From assembly GCA_029256185.1 (NCBI GenBank), contig JAQSYI010000001.1:434001-498000 (forward strand): a DNA stretch of 64,000 bases. Reading direction: 5' to 3'. Under the pieces are notes generated by a model, which was not told the DNA's origin, ran no database searches, and was given only the letters and a program-made list of their open reading frames with translations. Positions 28,136 through 37,079 of this stretch are shown here, in pieces (the stretch's first letter is position 1; each line of letters begins with the position of its first letter). Made by a program: the position numbers and the translations under genes. The stretch comes from Paenibacillaceae bacterium (GTDB taxonomy: Bacteria > Bacillota > Bacilli > Paenibacillales > NBRC-103111).

Positions 28136-28175
28136 GTGCTTATCCTCGCAGGGATTGATCACATTATGAAGGGGA

Positions 28176-31100
28176 GTGTGTGCCATTAGAAGATATGACA
28201 AGCGTATTCTCGCCGGCTTTATTGTATTGGTGCTGCTTGTAGCCATGGTGCCGGGCAGGCTGCTGCCGGCCACTCATGCAGATGAGGAGCCTCTGCTGGC
28301 TTTTCCCGGCGCCATGGGCTTTGGCGCGTTTGCCACCGGGGGCCGGGGGGGAGAGGTGAGGAAGGTAACCAATCTGAACGACAGCGGTCCGGGCAGCTTC
28401 CGCGCCGCTGTACTGGGAGATGCGGCTAAGATTGTCGTTTTTGAGGTAAGCGGGATTATCCGGCTCTTAAGCAATGTGGATGTGGGCAAGAACACGACTG
28501 TTGCCGGGCAGACCTCTCCCGCCGGAATTACCTTTTACAATTTTGATCCCCTCAATCCCCAGGAGCTGGGAGCAAACGGCCGGATCGAGCTGAACAACAA
28601 TACCATCATCCGGCATATCCGCGTTCGCGGCTCCAAGTTCGGCGACAGTCCGATCTCGGCCCTGGGCCAGACACATAATGTGATTCTGGACCATATATCG
28701 CTGGCTTGGGGCGGCGATGACAATCTGTCCCTGGTTACCTACGGCAACGAGGGCGCGCAGAATATTACCGTGCAATGGAGTACCATCGAGGAACCATTGG
28801 AGGGCTGGCATGAGCATCCCTATGAGCGGGCGCATAATTACGGGATGAAGCTGACGGGTTCGGCCAACGGCAACATCTCCGTTTACTACAATCTGCTCAC
28901 CCATGTCAAACGCAGGAATCCTTCCCTGGATTTCGGCAGAGCCGGCATGAAGGGGGATGTGCGCAACAATATTTATTACAACAGCGGAGCGGCCTTCAAA
29001 ATCACCCATGGCACCGTGGACGAGACGGCGGAGGAGGTGGGCAGCTACAATTACATGAATAACTATTACAAGCATGGCGAGGACAGCGGGATTATGGGTT
29101 ATACCACCGATACCGTGGAACTGGAAACCGTCAAAAAGCCCATCTCGCTATATATGAACGGAAACTATGATAGCGCTTACGCCGGTAATTATCCGCCTGC
29201 CAGCGAACTGCTCCACTATGCGCTGGATCCGGATGTGACTCTTCTGACCGAGCCCGTTCCGGTGGCTGCGCCATATCCGGACAGTACGGCTGCTGCGGCT
29301 TATGATTATGTGGTCGCACAGGCAGGGGCCTGGCCGCGCGATGCTACGACGGCGCGTGTGGTTAATGATGTGGTGAACGGCACCGGCTCCATGGTAAGCA
29401 TCACGCCCTCTACACTCCCCGATGCCAATGTCCGCCAGTATTACTCGGAGTGGCAGGGCCATCTGGATCAGAATGACTTTCCGAATATCCCCGCTCCCTT
29501 GGACAGCGATTATGACGGGATGCCGGATGCCTGGGAAGAGGCCAACGGCTTGAACAAATATGCAGCTGACCACAACGGAACCAGTCTGAGTGCGGCCGGG
29601 TACCGGAATATTGAGGTCTACATCAATGCAAGAGCGGATGCTCTGCTGCCGGCAGCGCCCCCTCCTCCGGTTATTCCGCCGTTGCCCACACCTACGCCTA
29701 CACCTGAGCCCACTCCCACGCCTCCAGTCCACAGCGGACTTGTCAGCAACCTTGTGGTCGAGGACCTGGCTAATGCGGCGGATTATTCCTTGCGGGGCAA
29801 TATCCGAAACGGAGATGTCCGCTATGGAGACCGGACCATTACGGTTGTTTCTCTGCCCTCCGGCCTGGCCGGCTCCGACTGGATCAGAACAGCCAATGAT
29901 TCCAAGGCGTACACCGGAAATACGCTGACCTTCACGCTGAGTGCAGCTGCAGATGTATACATCGCTCATGATGACCGGGTAACATCGAAGCCTGCCTGGC
30001 TGTCAGGATGGGCGGACACAGGGGATGATCTGACGGACAGTTCCAATGTGGTGTTCAGTCTATTCAAGAAGTCCTTCCCGGCAGGCGCGGCTGTTTCCAC
30101 GGGCACCAACAGCGGCGGCAACATAAACAGCGCCATGTATACCGTGATTGTCAAAGGTACGGGCGGCGCAACACCTACTCCGACCCCTCCTCCCCCGGAC
30201 AATCTCTTCGAGGGGGAGAGCCAGAGCTGGAGCACATCAGACGGCACGGCGCTGTTCGACAAGTCCGGCACAAGCGGGGGCAAATATATCAGAATCAATG
30301 CGGACGCGGCGGGAGACTATGGCGAGTTCAGCTCCCACGTTGCGGCGGGGGAGTATGCAGTGCTGGTTGGCATGGTCAAGAGCAGCAAGGGCGGGCAATT
30401 CCAGTTGAGGCTCGACGGAGCGGACCAAGGTCCGCCAATCGATACTTATGGCACGACGGAGGTGCCGGCAGAAGCTTCGCTGGGAACCAAGGCCTTCAGC
30501 AGCGCCGGCACCCGAAGCTTCCGGTTGGAGATAACAGGCAAAGCAGGCTCAGCAACCGATTATGACATTCGCATCGACTACGTCAAATTAGAGGAGATAC
30601 CTTCTCCGACGCCAACGCCAACCGTGACACCAACACCGACACCGACACCGACACCGACACCAACACCGACACCAACGCCAACGGTGACACCGACGCCAAC
30701 CGTGACACCAACACCGACAGTGACTCCCGCCTTGCTGTTCTCCGACGATTTTGAGGACGGGAATGCAGCAGGCTGGTCGGGCTTGGGCGGAACATGGTCC
30801 GTAACAGACGATGGCTCCAAGGTGTACACCCAGTCCCAGTCAGCAGGCAATTACCGGGCTGAGGCAGGCAATTTGTCTTGGACCAATCAGATCATACAGG
30901 CCAGAGTCAACCCGCTGGTTTTTGGAGGCACCAACGTGCAGGCAGGAATTCGCGGGCGGTACACCAATACGAGCAGCTACTATCAACTGGTATTAAGAAG
31001 CAATAATACGGTAGAGCTGTCGAAGATGGTGGGCAACGTCCAGACGATTCTCGCCACAGCGCCTTACACAGTCAACACAGGAACCTGGTATACCATGAAG

Positions 31101-31253
31101 CTGGAGCTTATCGGCAACGAACTCAAAGGGTATGTGGACGGCATCCTCCAGGTAAGCGGCAGCGATGGAAGCCTGTCATCAGGTAAAATCTGTTTGTTTG
31201 TGTATAAGACATCGGCTGCTTTTGATGACATTACTGTCGCAGAGGCGCCGTGA
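28176..31253 (+). CDS. Secreted multidomain pectate lyase (PL1-type) with carbohydrate-binding modules
   Basis: 1025-residue secreted enzyme expected to cleave polygalacturonate by beta-elimination. An N-terminal hydrophobic signal (residues 8-35) precedes a PL1-like right-handed beta-helix ('AFPGAMGFGAFATGGRGG', 'VILDHISLAWGGDDN', and 'RRNPSLDFGRAG' near residue 246). A Ca-binding-like 'DSDYDGMPDAWEEANGL' is near residue 443. Then come a Thr-Pro linker, a beta-sandwich domain, a CBM6/35-like domain (about 675-805), a second Thr-Pro linker (810-851) and a LamG-like domain. The start is uncertain: the in-frame GTG at 28176 overlaps the apparent GGGGAG binding site, which would be correctly spaced for the ATT at 28185. 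A 7-codon ATG frame (28166-28189) overlaps it. Confidence 0.9.
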   Translation: MCAIRRYDKRILAGFIVLVLLVAMVPGRLLPATHADEEPLLAFPGAMGFGAFATGGRGGEVRKVTNLNDSGPGSFRAAVLGDAAKIVVFEVSGIIRLLSNVDVGKNTTVAGQTSPAGITFYNFDPLNPQELGANGRIELNNNTIIRHIRVRGSKFGDSPISALGQTHNVILDHISLAWGGDDNLSLVTYGNEGAQNITVQWSTIEEPLEGWHEHPYERAHNYGMKLTGSANGNISVYYNLLTHVKRRNPSLDFGRAGMKGDVRNNIYYNSGAAFKITHGTVDETAEEVGSYNYMNNYYKHGEDSGIMGYTTDTVELETVKKPISLYMNGNYDSAYAGNYPPASELLHYALDPDVTLLTEPVPVAAPYPDSTAAAAYDYVVAQAGAWPRDATTARVVNDVVNGTGSMVSITPSTLPDANVRQYYSEWQGHLDQNDFPNIPAPLDSDYDGMPDAWEEANGLNKYAADHNGTSLSAAGYRNIEVYINARADALLPAAPPPPVIPPLPTPTPTPEPTPTPPVHSGLVSNLVVEDLANAADYSLRGNIRNGDVRYGDRTITVVSLPSGLAGSDWIRTANDSKAYTGNTLTFTLSAAADVYIAHDDRVTSKPAWLSGWADTGDDLTDSSNVVFSLFKKSFPAGAAVSTGTNSGGNINSAMYTVIVKGTGGATPTPTPPPPDNLFEGESQSWSTSDGTALFDKSGTSGGKYIRINADAAGDYGEFSSHVAAGEYAVLVGMVKSSKGGQFQLRLDGADQGPPIDTYGTTEVPAEASLGTKAFSSAGTRSFRLEITGKAGSATDYDIRIDYVKLEEIPSPTPTPTVTPTPTPTPTPTPTPTPTPTVTPTPTVTPTPTVTPALLFSDDFEDGNAAGWSGLGGTWSVTDDGSKVYTQSQSAGNYRAEAGNLSWTNQIIQARVNPLVFGGTNVQAGIRGRYTNTSSYYQLVLRSNNTVELSKMVGNVQTILATAPYTVNTGTWYTMKLELIGNELKGYVDGILQVSGSDGSLSSGKICLFVYKTSAAFDDITVAEAP
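30602..30727 (+). repeat. ACACCG/CCAACG hexanucleotide tandem repeat encoding a Thr-Pro linker
   Basis: A run of ACACCGACACC-type 6-bp units inside the pectate lyase gene encodes a (Thr-Pro)n linker interrupted by Val-Thr-Pro. Such linkers join catalytic and binding modules in secreted carbohydrases. Unit number may vary between strains without loss of frame. Confidence 0.85.
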
Positions 31254-31268
31254 CTTAGGAGCCAGGGT

Positions 31269-31306
31269 TGCTGGAGCAGATGGTTGCTGCTCCAGCATGC
31301 TATTTT
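31269..31306 (+). terminator. Terminator after the pectate lyase gene
   Basis: TGCTGGAGCAG (31269-31279) pairs perfectly with CTGCTCCAGCA (31287-31297) around a 7-nt loop and is followed by TGCTATTTTT. It separates the long importer-pectate lyase operon from the oligogalacturonate lyase gene, which must then rely on readthrough or its own promoter. Confidence 0.8.
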
Positions 31307-31347
31307 TGCATGCCAGATAATGATTGGAAGAAAGGATGGATAAAGTG

Positions 31348-32502
31348 ATGGGGACAGGCAGCGAATTCCCTTCCGGGAAAATGACTTACAAGGATGGGAA
31401 AACAGGCAGGGAAGTCATCCGGCTCACATCGGGGGACTCGAACAATTACCATCTGTATTTTACCGACAATTCCTTCACATCGGGAGACAAGGAAATTTAT
31501 TTCCTGTCCGACCGGGGAGCGGACCGCCCGCTGTTATTCAATTTCTTCCGAATGGAGCTGGATACCGGCCGCGTCACGCAGATTACAGATGAAGCGGAGG
31601 GCGTCATAACCCATACGAAAACCCCGGACAGCGAATTTCTGGTGTATACCACAGGTAACCGGCTGCGGAAGATAAACACGAGAACAGGCCGGGCCGAGAC
31701 GATCTTCCAGGAAGAGACCGGGAGGTTCACAATGGAATCGCCTTTCATCAGCCCGGACAAGAAGTTCGTCGGCCTCACCATGAACGAGCAGGTGGAGTAT
31801 CGGATCGGCGACAATTATTCGGGATTCAAGGAACGGATGTTTGCCGTGAAGCACGCCCGTATCCGCCTGGTATATCTGAACGGCTCGGGTTGGCTCGATA
31901 TTCACCACAGCACGCACCAACTGGGTCACTTTCAATTTGCTCCCGATGACAGTACATTGGCCATGTTCTGTCATGAAGGACCATGGAATTTGGTGGATCA
32001 ACGCATTTGGCTGCTGGATACGGTCAGCCGTGAGGTCAAGCCCTGTTTTCGCCAGGGGATGGACGACTGTGTAGGTCACGAATTCTGGACGCGGGACGGC
32101 AGCATCTTCTTCGACAACCGCCGCAAATGGCATGACGGAACGATCACCTCGGACAAAACCCAAGCCACCGTAAACGAGGACCACTCGGACCAGATGCCGT
32201 ACATCGGCTTGGCGGATAAAAGCGGGAATGTGCTTAGGACCATCGAAATGCCGTTTTACTGCAACCATTATCATGCCAATACCGCCAATGATCTGCTAAT
32301 CGGCGACGAAGTGGAGGATCTGGTGGCTATCGACCTCCGGTCCGGCCGTCCCCAACTAACCATTCTGTGCACGCATCAGACCTCTTGGCGCTCCCAGATT
32401 ACCCATTGCCATCCCACCTTCAGCTGGGACAACGGGAAAATCCTGTTTGCTTCTGACCGTGAAGGAACATGCCAGCTGTATTTGCTCGATTCCGGTTTAT
32501 AG
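31348..32502 (+). CDS. ogl: Oligogalacturonate lyase (PL22)
   Basis: Cytoplasmic lyase that splits short oligogalacturonides, including digalacturonate, to 4-deoxy-5-keto-uronates. The 384-residue length fits the 388 residues of enterobacterial Ogl. The beta-propeller family stretches 'MFCHEGPWNLVDQRIWLL', 'HEFWTRDGS', 'CNHYHANTANDLLIGD' and 'QITHCHPTFSWDN' include the His residues expected to bind the catalytic metal. The ATG at 31348 aligns with the family N-terminus and has AAAGGATGG 8 nt upstream; ATG 31336 and TTG 31324 are in-frame alternatives. It completes the pectin pathway of the preceding operon. Confidence 0.93.
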   Translation: MGTGSEFPSGKMTYKDGKTGREVIRLTSGDSNNYHLYFTDNSFTSGDKEIYFLSDRGADRPLLFNFFRMELDTGRVTQITDEAEGVITHTKTPDSEFLVYTTGNRLRKINTRTGRAETIFQEETGRFTMESPFISPDKKFVGLTMNEQVEYRIGDNYSGFKERMFAVKHARIRLVYLNGSGWLDIHHSTHQLGHFQFAPDDSTLAMFCHEGPWNLVDQRIWLLDTVSREVKPCFRQGMDDCVGHEFWTRDGSIFFDNRRKWHDGTITSDKTQATVNEDHSDQMPYIGLADKSGNVLRTIEMPFYCNHYHANTANDLLIGDEVEDLVAIDLRSGRPQLTILCTHQTSWRSQITHCHPTFSWDNGKILFASDREGTCQLYLLDSGL

Positions 32503-32516
32503 GGTTAGTCAACATA

Positions 32517-32563
32517 ACGGCAAGAAGGCGCCTGCTTCAGTTGCATGTACGCTTTCTTGCCGT
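32517..32563. terminator. Possible bidirectional terminator between convergent genes
   Basis: ACGGCAAGAAGGCG (32517-32530) pairs with CGCTTTCTTGCCGT (32550-32563) with one mismatch and a 19-nt loop. It lies between the ends of the oligogalacturonate lyase and the DUF1861 gene. There is no T-run on either side, so efficiency is doubtful. Confidence 0.45.
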
Positions 32564-32705
32564 GCCAAGACAAAGATTCATTTCATCTGCAGCACTTCTC
32601 GCTCTGCCGCTTGCCGCGGCGTCTTCGCTTCCATCATGTTGCGGCCGGGCGCCAAAAAGCCAACTCCCATCATGGAAGCCGGCTTCTGGATCCTGTGTTA
32701 TCCAT

Positions 32706-33686
32706 TCATTCTCCGTGAAAATCAGCGGGGGCGCCGAAATCCATGATCGGTCCCCATCCCTCAAACGGGTAGTCAATCACGATCCGTCCCACCTCCGTAT
32801 CTCCGATGCCGCTGTACAGATCGGCCTTGCCGTCTTCTCTCATCACGATCCCCGAGGTGAAGCAGCAATCATTCAGATTGGTTTTTTTGGCCGGACCGTC
32901 AGGATAGCACGGGCGGGTTCCGATAATCCGCATATCGTGCACTTCCCTTGTTGCCGGGTCCAGAACCATGGAGTAATTCATATAGGTCAGCTGCTCCTCC
33001 CCCTCTGCAGGCGCCTTATAGCACAGATGGCCGATGACCCCCACCTTGCCGCTGTCCAGACAATAAGCCTGGTTGCAGCCGCCCCACTCGTCTTTGCCGA
33101 ACAGACCGGGGATATAGGCGGCGTTCTCAATCACCTCGGCAGACAACTCATCCAGATTGTCAATCACCGTGAAGCCAACCAGTGACTCGCTCCCAAACAG
33201 GCGGCGCACCTCCTCGTTACGCGGGCGTGAGAAGACGCCGATCTTGCCGCCGGCAAGCTGAACGAGCCGAATATCTTTCATATAATCCGGGCCTGTGGTG
33301 AAATAATACAGATTGTTCAGGTCAATGCCTCTATAGAAATAGCCGTAGTAAGTGTCGATCCGGCTCTGCCGGATGCGGACATGGGTGCCCCCAAGCACAA
33401 GCTGCCCCCCGATTATACTGATATAGGGATCTTCCAGCTGATAGAGCATGGAGTCTTTCACCAGCGTCCATTCATCCCTTCCGCTCTCTTCGAACAACCG
33501 GACCCAGGAGCGGGCCCATTCCTCCCGTTTCTCTACACGGCCGTAAATATAGCGCTTGCCTTGCCAATAGAAGGGAATGGAGGAATTGTACACATCGAAA
33601 CCGTCCACACCCAAAAACGTAAGCTTGGCACTTTCATAAATCCGCTTGTTCTCCTCGAACTGGTGTCTGCGTTCAATCAGGTTCAT
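32706..33686 (-). CDS. DUF1861 family protein, probable beta-propeller carbohydrate-active protein
   Basis: 326-residue protein without signal peptide. The sequence fits DUF1861, which is distantly related to the GH43/GH130 five-bladed propellers; no reaction is established to my knowledge. Characteristic stretches are 'FYWQGKRYIYGRVEKREEW', 'EDPYISIIGGQLVLGGTHV', 'DEWGGCNQAYCLDSGKVG', 'TSGIVMREDGKADLYSGIG' and 'DTEVGRIVIDYPFEG'. Of two ATGs, 33698 directly abuts AGGAG while 33686 lies 12 nt from it; 33686 is preferred. It faces the oligogalacturonate lyase and diverges from an AraC gene, so a role in pectic oligosaccharide turnover is possible but unproven. Confidence 0.88.
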   Translation of the reverse strand: MNLIERRHQFEENKRIYESAKLTFLGVDGFDVYNSSIPFYWQGKRYIYGRVEKREEWARSWVRLFEESGRDEWTLVKDSMLYQLEDPYISIIGGQLVLGGTHVRIRQSRIDTYYGYFYRGIDLNNLYYFTTGPDYMKDIRLVQLAGGKIGVFSRPRNEEVRRLFGSESLVGFTVIDNLDELSAEVIENAAYIPGLFGKDEWGGCNQAYCLDSGKVGVIGHLCYKAPAEGEEQLTYMNYSMVLDPATREVHDMRIIGTRPCYPDGPAKKTNLNDCCFTSGIVMREDGKADLYSGIGDTEVGRIVIDYPFEGWGPIMDFGAPADFHGE

Positions 33687-33920
33687 GATAGGGCTCATCT
33701 CCTATATAAAAGTAGTGGGGTTAAAACACGTTCCATACTTGCCTCTAAGATAGCATGGAGATGCGGGGAGAATCTTGCCGGGATTTGAATAATAATTATG
33801 GTATTTTGACATTGGCAGAAGTAAAATAGATGGGAAGGCAGGGATTGGCGGAAGCTGTGTGCAGGGCCGTGCCGCAGGCGTAACAGGGCCGTGGATGTTC
33901 ATGAAGAAGGGGGAGCCGGC

Positions 33921-34811
33921 ATGGAGGTAGCGAGGCTGCTGGCAGCAGAAGGAATCGATCCGCAGATTGAGGCGCATTACCGCCTGATCACATCCGTGAA
34001 GAAGACGACAAAGATTCATTGCCATGATTTCTTCGAGCTGTTCCTGATTCTCAAGGGCAGCGTGATCCATTGCATTAACGGCAAGCGGGAGCTGCTGTCG
34101 GAGAATACACTGGTGTTTATCCGCGAGAACGATGTGCATTATTATGAGGAGGCCGGGGAGGAGGATTGCCAGTTCATCAACCTGTCCTTCTACAAGCACG
34201 CAGTCTATTCCCTGTTCGATTATCTCGGCGACGGCTTCCCGCGGAGCAAGCTGCTCGATCCGGCCTATCCGCCGATGGTTGTATTGTCAGGACCGGAGAG
34301 GGATTATGTTCGTTACCGCCTGGATAATCTGACCCTGATTCCCCAGACGGACAAGCTGCTGCTGAAGGCGGAGTTCCGCGCCCTGCTGGCAGAGCTGCTG
34401 TCCCGTTACGTGATGGAGGCGGTCAGCCATCATCCCGGCGACCTGCCCGATTGGCTCAGGCTGGTATGTGCCGAGCTGAAGAAGAAGGAGCACTTCGTGG
34501 AGGGCATGCCGGCTCTTCTCCGGCTGTCCGGCCGGACCCATTCCTATCTGTGCCGCGTGTTCAAGAAGCATCTGGGCATCCAGCCCGTGGAATATATCAA
34601 CCGCCTCCGGCTGACCTATGCGGAGAATTTGCTGCTCCATACAGATATGGAGATCGTGGATATTTGTTTGGAGGTGGGCTTCGAGAACATCAGCTACTTC
34701 TATCAGCTGTTCAAGCGGCATTACCGGGTTACTCCCCATAAGCTAAGGTCCTCCAACCGGCTGCGCATGCAGGGGAGCGGAATCAAGCACTCTTATGCTG
34801 GTTTGACATAA
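33921..34811 (+). CDS. Cupin-type AraC family transcriptional regulator
   Basis: Soluble regulator of 296 residues. The N-terminal cupin shows 'KIHCHDFFELFLILKGSV' and 'FIRENDVHYYEEA'. The C-terminal domain carries two helix-turn-helix motifs, the second 'MEIVDICLEVGFENISYFYQ', followed by 'HYRVTPHKLRSS'. The ATG at 33921 has GGGGGAG 6 nt upstream; an in-frame GTG at 33891 is less likely. It diverges from the DUF1861 gene and is followed by a pseudogene, so its target may be DUF1861 or the lost GH4 locus. Confidence 0.93.
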   Translation: MEVARLLAAEGIDPQIEAHYRLITSVKKTTKIHCHDFFELFLILKGSVIHCINGKRELLSENTLVFIRENDVHYYEEAGEEDCQFINLSFYKHAVYSLFDYLGDGFPRSKLLDPAYPPMVVLSGPERDYVRYRLDNLTLIPQTDKLLLKAEFRALLAELLSRYVMEAVSHHPGDLPDWLRLVCAELKKKEHFVEGMPALLRLSGRTHSYLCRVFKKHLGIQPVEYINRLRLTYAENLLLHTDMEIVDICLEVGFENISYFYQLFKRHYRVTPHKLRSSNRLRMQGSGIKHSYAGLT

Positions 34812-34847
34812 GACTTCCCGTTACAGGGACAGGAGGAGAGAGCAGGA

Positions 34848-35836
34848 TGGGGAATCTGGACATTTTCAACGATTTGTCCGAACAGATTCATGTTCCTTCT
34901 ATCCCAATCTTCCTTATACCTTGGTGGATACGGACGAACAGCGTCTGGAGAAGATGGTGGCGCTGGCTAAGATGGTGGCGGAGGCCAACAACGTGAAATT
35001 GCGCATCGAAGGCTCCGTCAACCGGAAGGAGGTATTGAAGGGGGCAGACTTTGTCATTCTGAGCTTTGCCCGGGAGACCGTAAAGTACCGCGGGATTGAC
35101 TGCACCGTTTCCGAAAAATACGGAATACGGATGTGCTCCGGGGACACCATCGGACCAGGGGGGATTTTCCGGGCTATGAGGGATTTCCCGGTTATTCTGG
35201 AATGTGCCCGGGACATTGAAGCCCTGTGCCCGGAAGCTTGGGTGATCAGTTATATCAACCCCACAGCGGTTCATGGAATGGGTCTGAAACGGTACGCTCC
35301 CCGCTTAAAGAGCTTTGCCCTCTGCGACAGCCAGCATATGCCCCACATCAAGCAAAGGTATGCCGCAAGCGCCGGAATTGTGGCCCGCCCGGAGGATTTT
35401 ACAGGGGAGCATTCCCGGAAATTCGATTTCCGCATAGCAGGCGTCAACCACTTCACTTGGCTTATCAAAGCCGAATATGAGGGTAAGGACATGTCTGCGG
35501 AAATAGCCCGTTCCCTTGAAGCGGATGCCCAGGCCGAGAAGGAAACATTGGGCGGGGATACCGGGGCCAAAGCAATCTATAACAATGCCATCAGCTATGA
35601 GTCGTATTCGATTTTCGGCCGCGTTCCTACCTGTACGGGGCATACCAAGGAATATGTGCGCTTCTGGCAAGGGCACGGGAAGACCCGGGAGGAAATCCCC
35701 GCGCAGCTTTGCCAAGCTGAGACGGGCCATGCTGACCGATCCTCTGGTCAATTCCATCGGAGATGCCGACAACATCATCCGGGAGCTGCTCGAACAGGAG
35801 AAGGACGCACTGCCCAAATGGTGGTACGAAGCGTAG
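34848..35836 (+). pseudogene. Decayed AraC-GH4 fusion remnant, paralogue of 17121-19507 with three deletions
   Basis: An ATG with GGAGGAG upstream begins a close copy of the AraC gene at 17121 ('LDIFNDLSEQI') but jumps after about 14 codons to the segment matching 17323-17346, then to the GH4 segment matching 18232 onward. The GH4 part runs colinearly to the equivalent of about 19012, then skips to about 19367 and continues to the equivalent of the GH4 stop. From the ATG the frame hits a stop after about 49 codons, and the last GH4 segment is out of frame with the middle. GH4 codons keep mostly synonymous differences from the intact gene, so it was probably functional until recently. It cannot make either protein. 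Confidence 0.92.
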
Positions 35837-35887
35837 TGAACTTATCAGGCAATAGGGTCTTCATTCCAACTGACATAAGAAAAAGAA

Positions 35888-35915
35888 AAGCCGCAGACCT
35901 TATGGTCTGCGGCTT
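35888..35915 (-). terminator. Strong hairpin with T-tract on the minus strand
   Basis: AAGCCGCAGACC (35888-35899) pairs perfectly with GGTCTGCGGCTT (35904-35915) around the tetraloop TTAT. On the minus strand it is followed by TTCTTTTTCTTATG, a good terminator tail. On the plus strand the tail is only ATTGGTT, though it could still end the transcript of the pseudogene. It also shields the next promoter. Confidence 0.75.
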
Positions 35916-36044
35916 ATTGGTTGAAGGTGTATCTTTCGGCAAGTCTGGATTTATCAGACGATGCGTATCCCCGCACTGGCATAACCGGTGATTGTAGTCG
36001 CTAGGAATGTAAAGATTTTCGGGTAAAAAGTAAAAATCCCTGAA

Positions 36045-36073
36045 TTTCAAATCCCTCTTCTCTCCGTTATGAT
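36045..36073 (+). promoter_or_regulatory. Putative promoter of the 36099-46170 operon
   Basis: TTTCAA (36045-36050) and TATGAT (36068-36073) are 17 bp apart, 26 bp before the first permease start. The -10 is close to consensus but the -35 is weak, as expected for an activator-dependent promoter, for example one served by the response regulator at 44851. Confidence 0.45.
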
Positions 36074-36098
36074 AAGATCATACCTAATACGAAAGTAG

Positions 36099-37079
36099 AT
36101 GAGCGCCTTGATTGTAAACAAACAGGTCCTTCCTTCGAAAGCGGGGCTGGGAAACCCCTTGGTCCATACGGACAGCAGGAGGAGACGGGGGCGAAGATTG
36201 AAAAATGCGGATTTGTATCTGTTGCTGCTTCCTGCTGTCGTATACTATTTGGTGTTCCACTATATTCCCATGGGCGGACTTGTGATCGCTTTTAAGGAGT
36301 ACAACATCTTTAAGGGAATATGGGAGAGCGACTGGGCGGGGCTGCAATACTTCAGAGAAATGCTTCAGGTGCCTGATTTTGGGAACATGATCCGGAATAC
36401 ATTGGTGCTTAATCTCCTGTCCTTGCTGGTGGGGTTCCCGGCGCCAATCGTGCTGGCGTTGCTGCTCAATGAAGTAACCAACCGCTATTTCAAGCGCATC
36501 AGCCAATCCTTGCTGTATTTGCCGCACTTCATGTCCTGGGTAGTGCTGGGAGGGATTGTCTACAATCTGTTGTCTCCCCAATACGGATTTATCAACAGCG
36601 TGCTTGCCCATACAGGCATCAAGCCGATTTACTTCATGATCGACGAATTCTGGTGGGTGGTTGTATACGTGCTATCCGATATATGGCATGGAGCGGGCTG
36701 GGGGACGATCATTTATTTGGCAGCGCTTACATCAATAGATCCTTCTCTATACGAAGCGGCGGTTGTTGACGGGGCCGGGAGATGGAAGAAACTTGTTTAT
36801 ATCACGCTGCCCAGTCTGTTGCCTACCATCGTAATTCTTCTTATCATGAATGTGGGGCGCCTGGTGTCCATTGGCTTTGAGCAGCCCTTTGCGTTGGCTA
36901 ACGCTGCCGTAACCAATGTGGCTGAGGTCATCAGCACCTATACGTACAACAGCGGGATCAAGCAGGGCAATTTCTCCATTGCCACGGCAGTGGGCTTCCT
37001 GCAGGCCATCATTAATTTGGCGCTGATCTCTGGAGCCAACTATACGGCCCGCAGATTGAGGGGGGAAGGATTATGGTGA
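36099..37079 (+). CDS. Sugar ABC transporter permease, LplB-type
   Basis: First membrane subunit of the importer in the candidate uronate-polysaccharide locus; 326 residues if started at ATG 36099. That ATG has only a poor binding site (GAAAG); a TTG at 36198 behind GGGGG would give a protein beginning just before TM1 and is possible. The arginine-rich segment before TM1 is common in this family. 'FHYIPMGGLVIAFKEY' and the EAA loop 'YEAAVVDGAGRWKKLVYI' identify the subfamily. It overlaps the next permease by 7 bp, indicating translational coupling. Confidence 0.92.
   Translation: MSALIVNKQVLPSKAGLGNPLVHTDSRRRRGRRLKNADLYLLLLPAVVYYLVFHYIPMGGLVIAFKEYNIFKGIWESDWAGLQYFREMLQVPDFGNMIRNTLVLNLLSLLVGFPAPIVLALLLNEVTNRYFKRISQSLLYLPHFMSWVVLGGIVYNLLSPQYGFINSVLAHTGIKPIYFMIDEFWWVVVYVLSDIWHGAGWGTIIYLAALTSIDPSLYEAAVVDGAGRWKKLVYITLPSLLPTIVILLIMNVGRLVSIGFEQPFALANAAVTNVAEVISTYTYNSGIKQGNFSIATAVGFLQAIINLALISGANYTARRLRGEGLW

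Noticed and set aside
30602..30727. Possible non-coding tandem repeat array
   Set aside because: The repeat stays in frame and encodes a Thr-Pro linker typical of secreted carbohydrases.
33806..33811. Perfect TTGACA as a promoter for the AraC gene at 33921
   Set aside because: No acceptable -10 box lies 15-19 bp downstream; the only AT-rich hexamer (TAAAAT) is 10 bp away.
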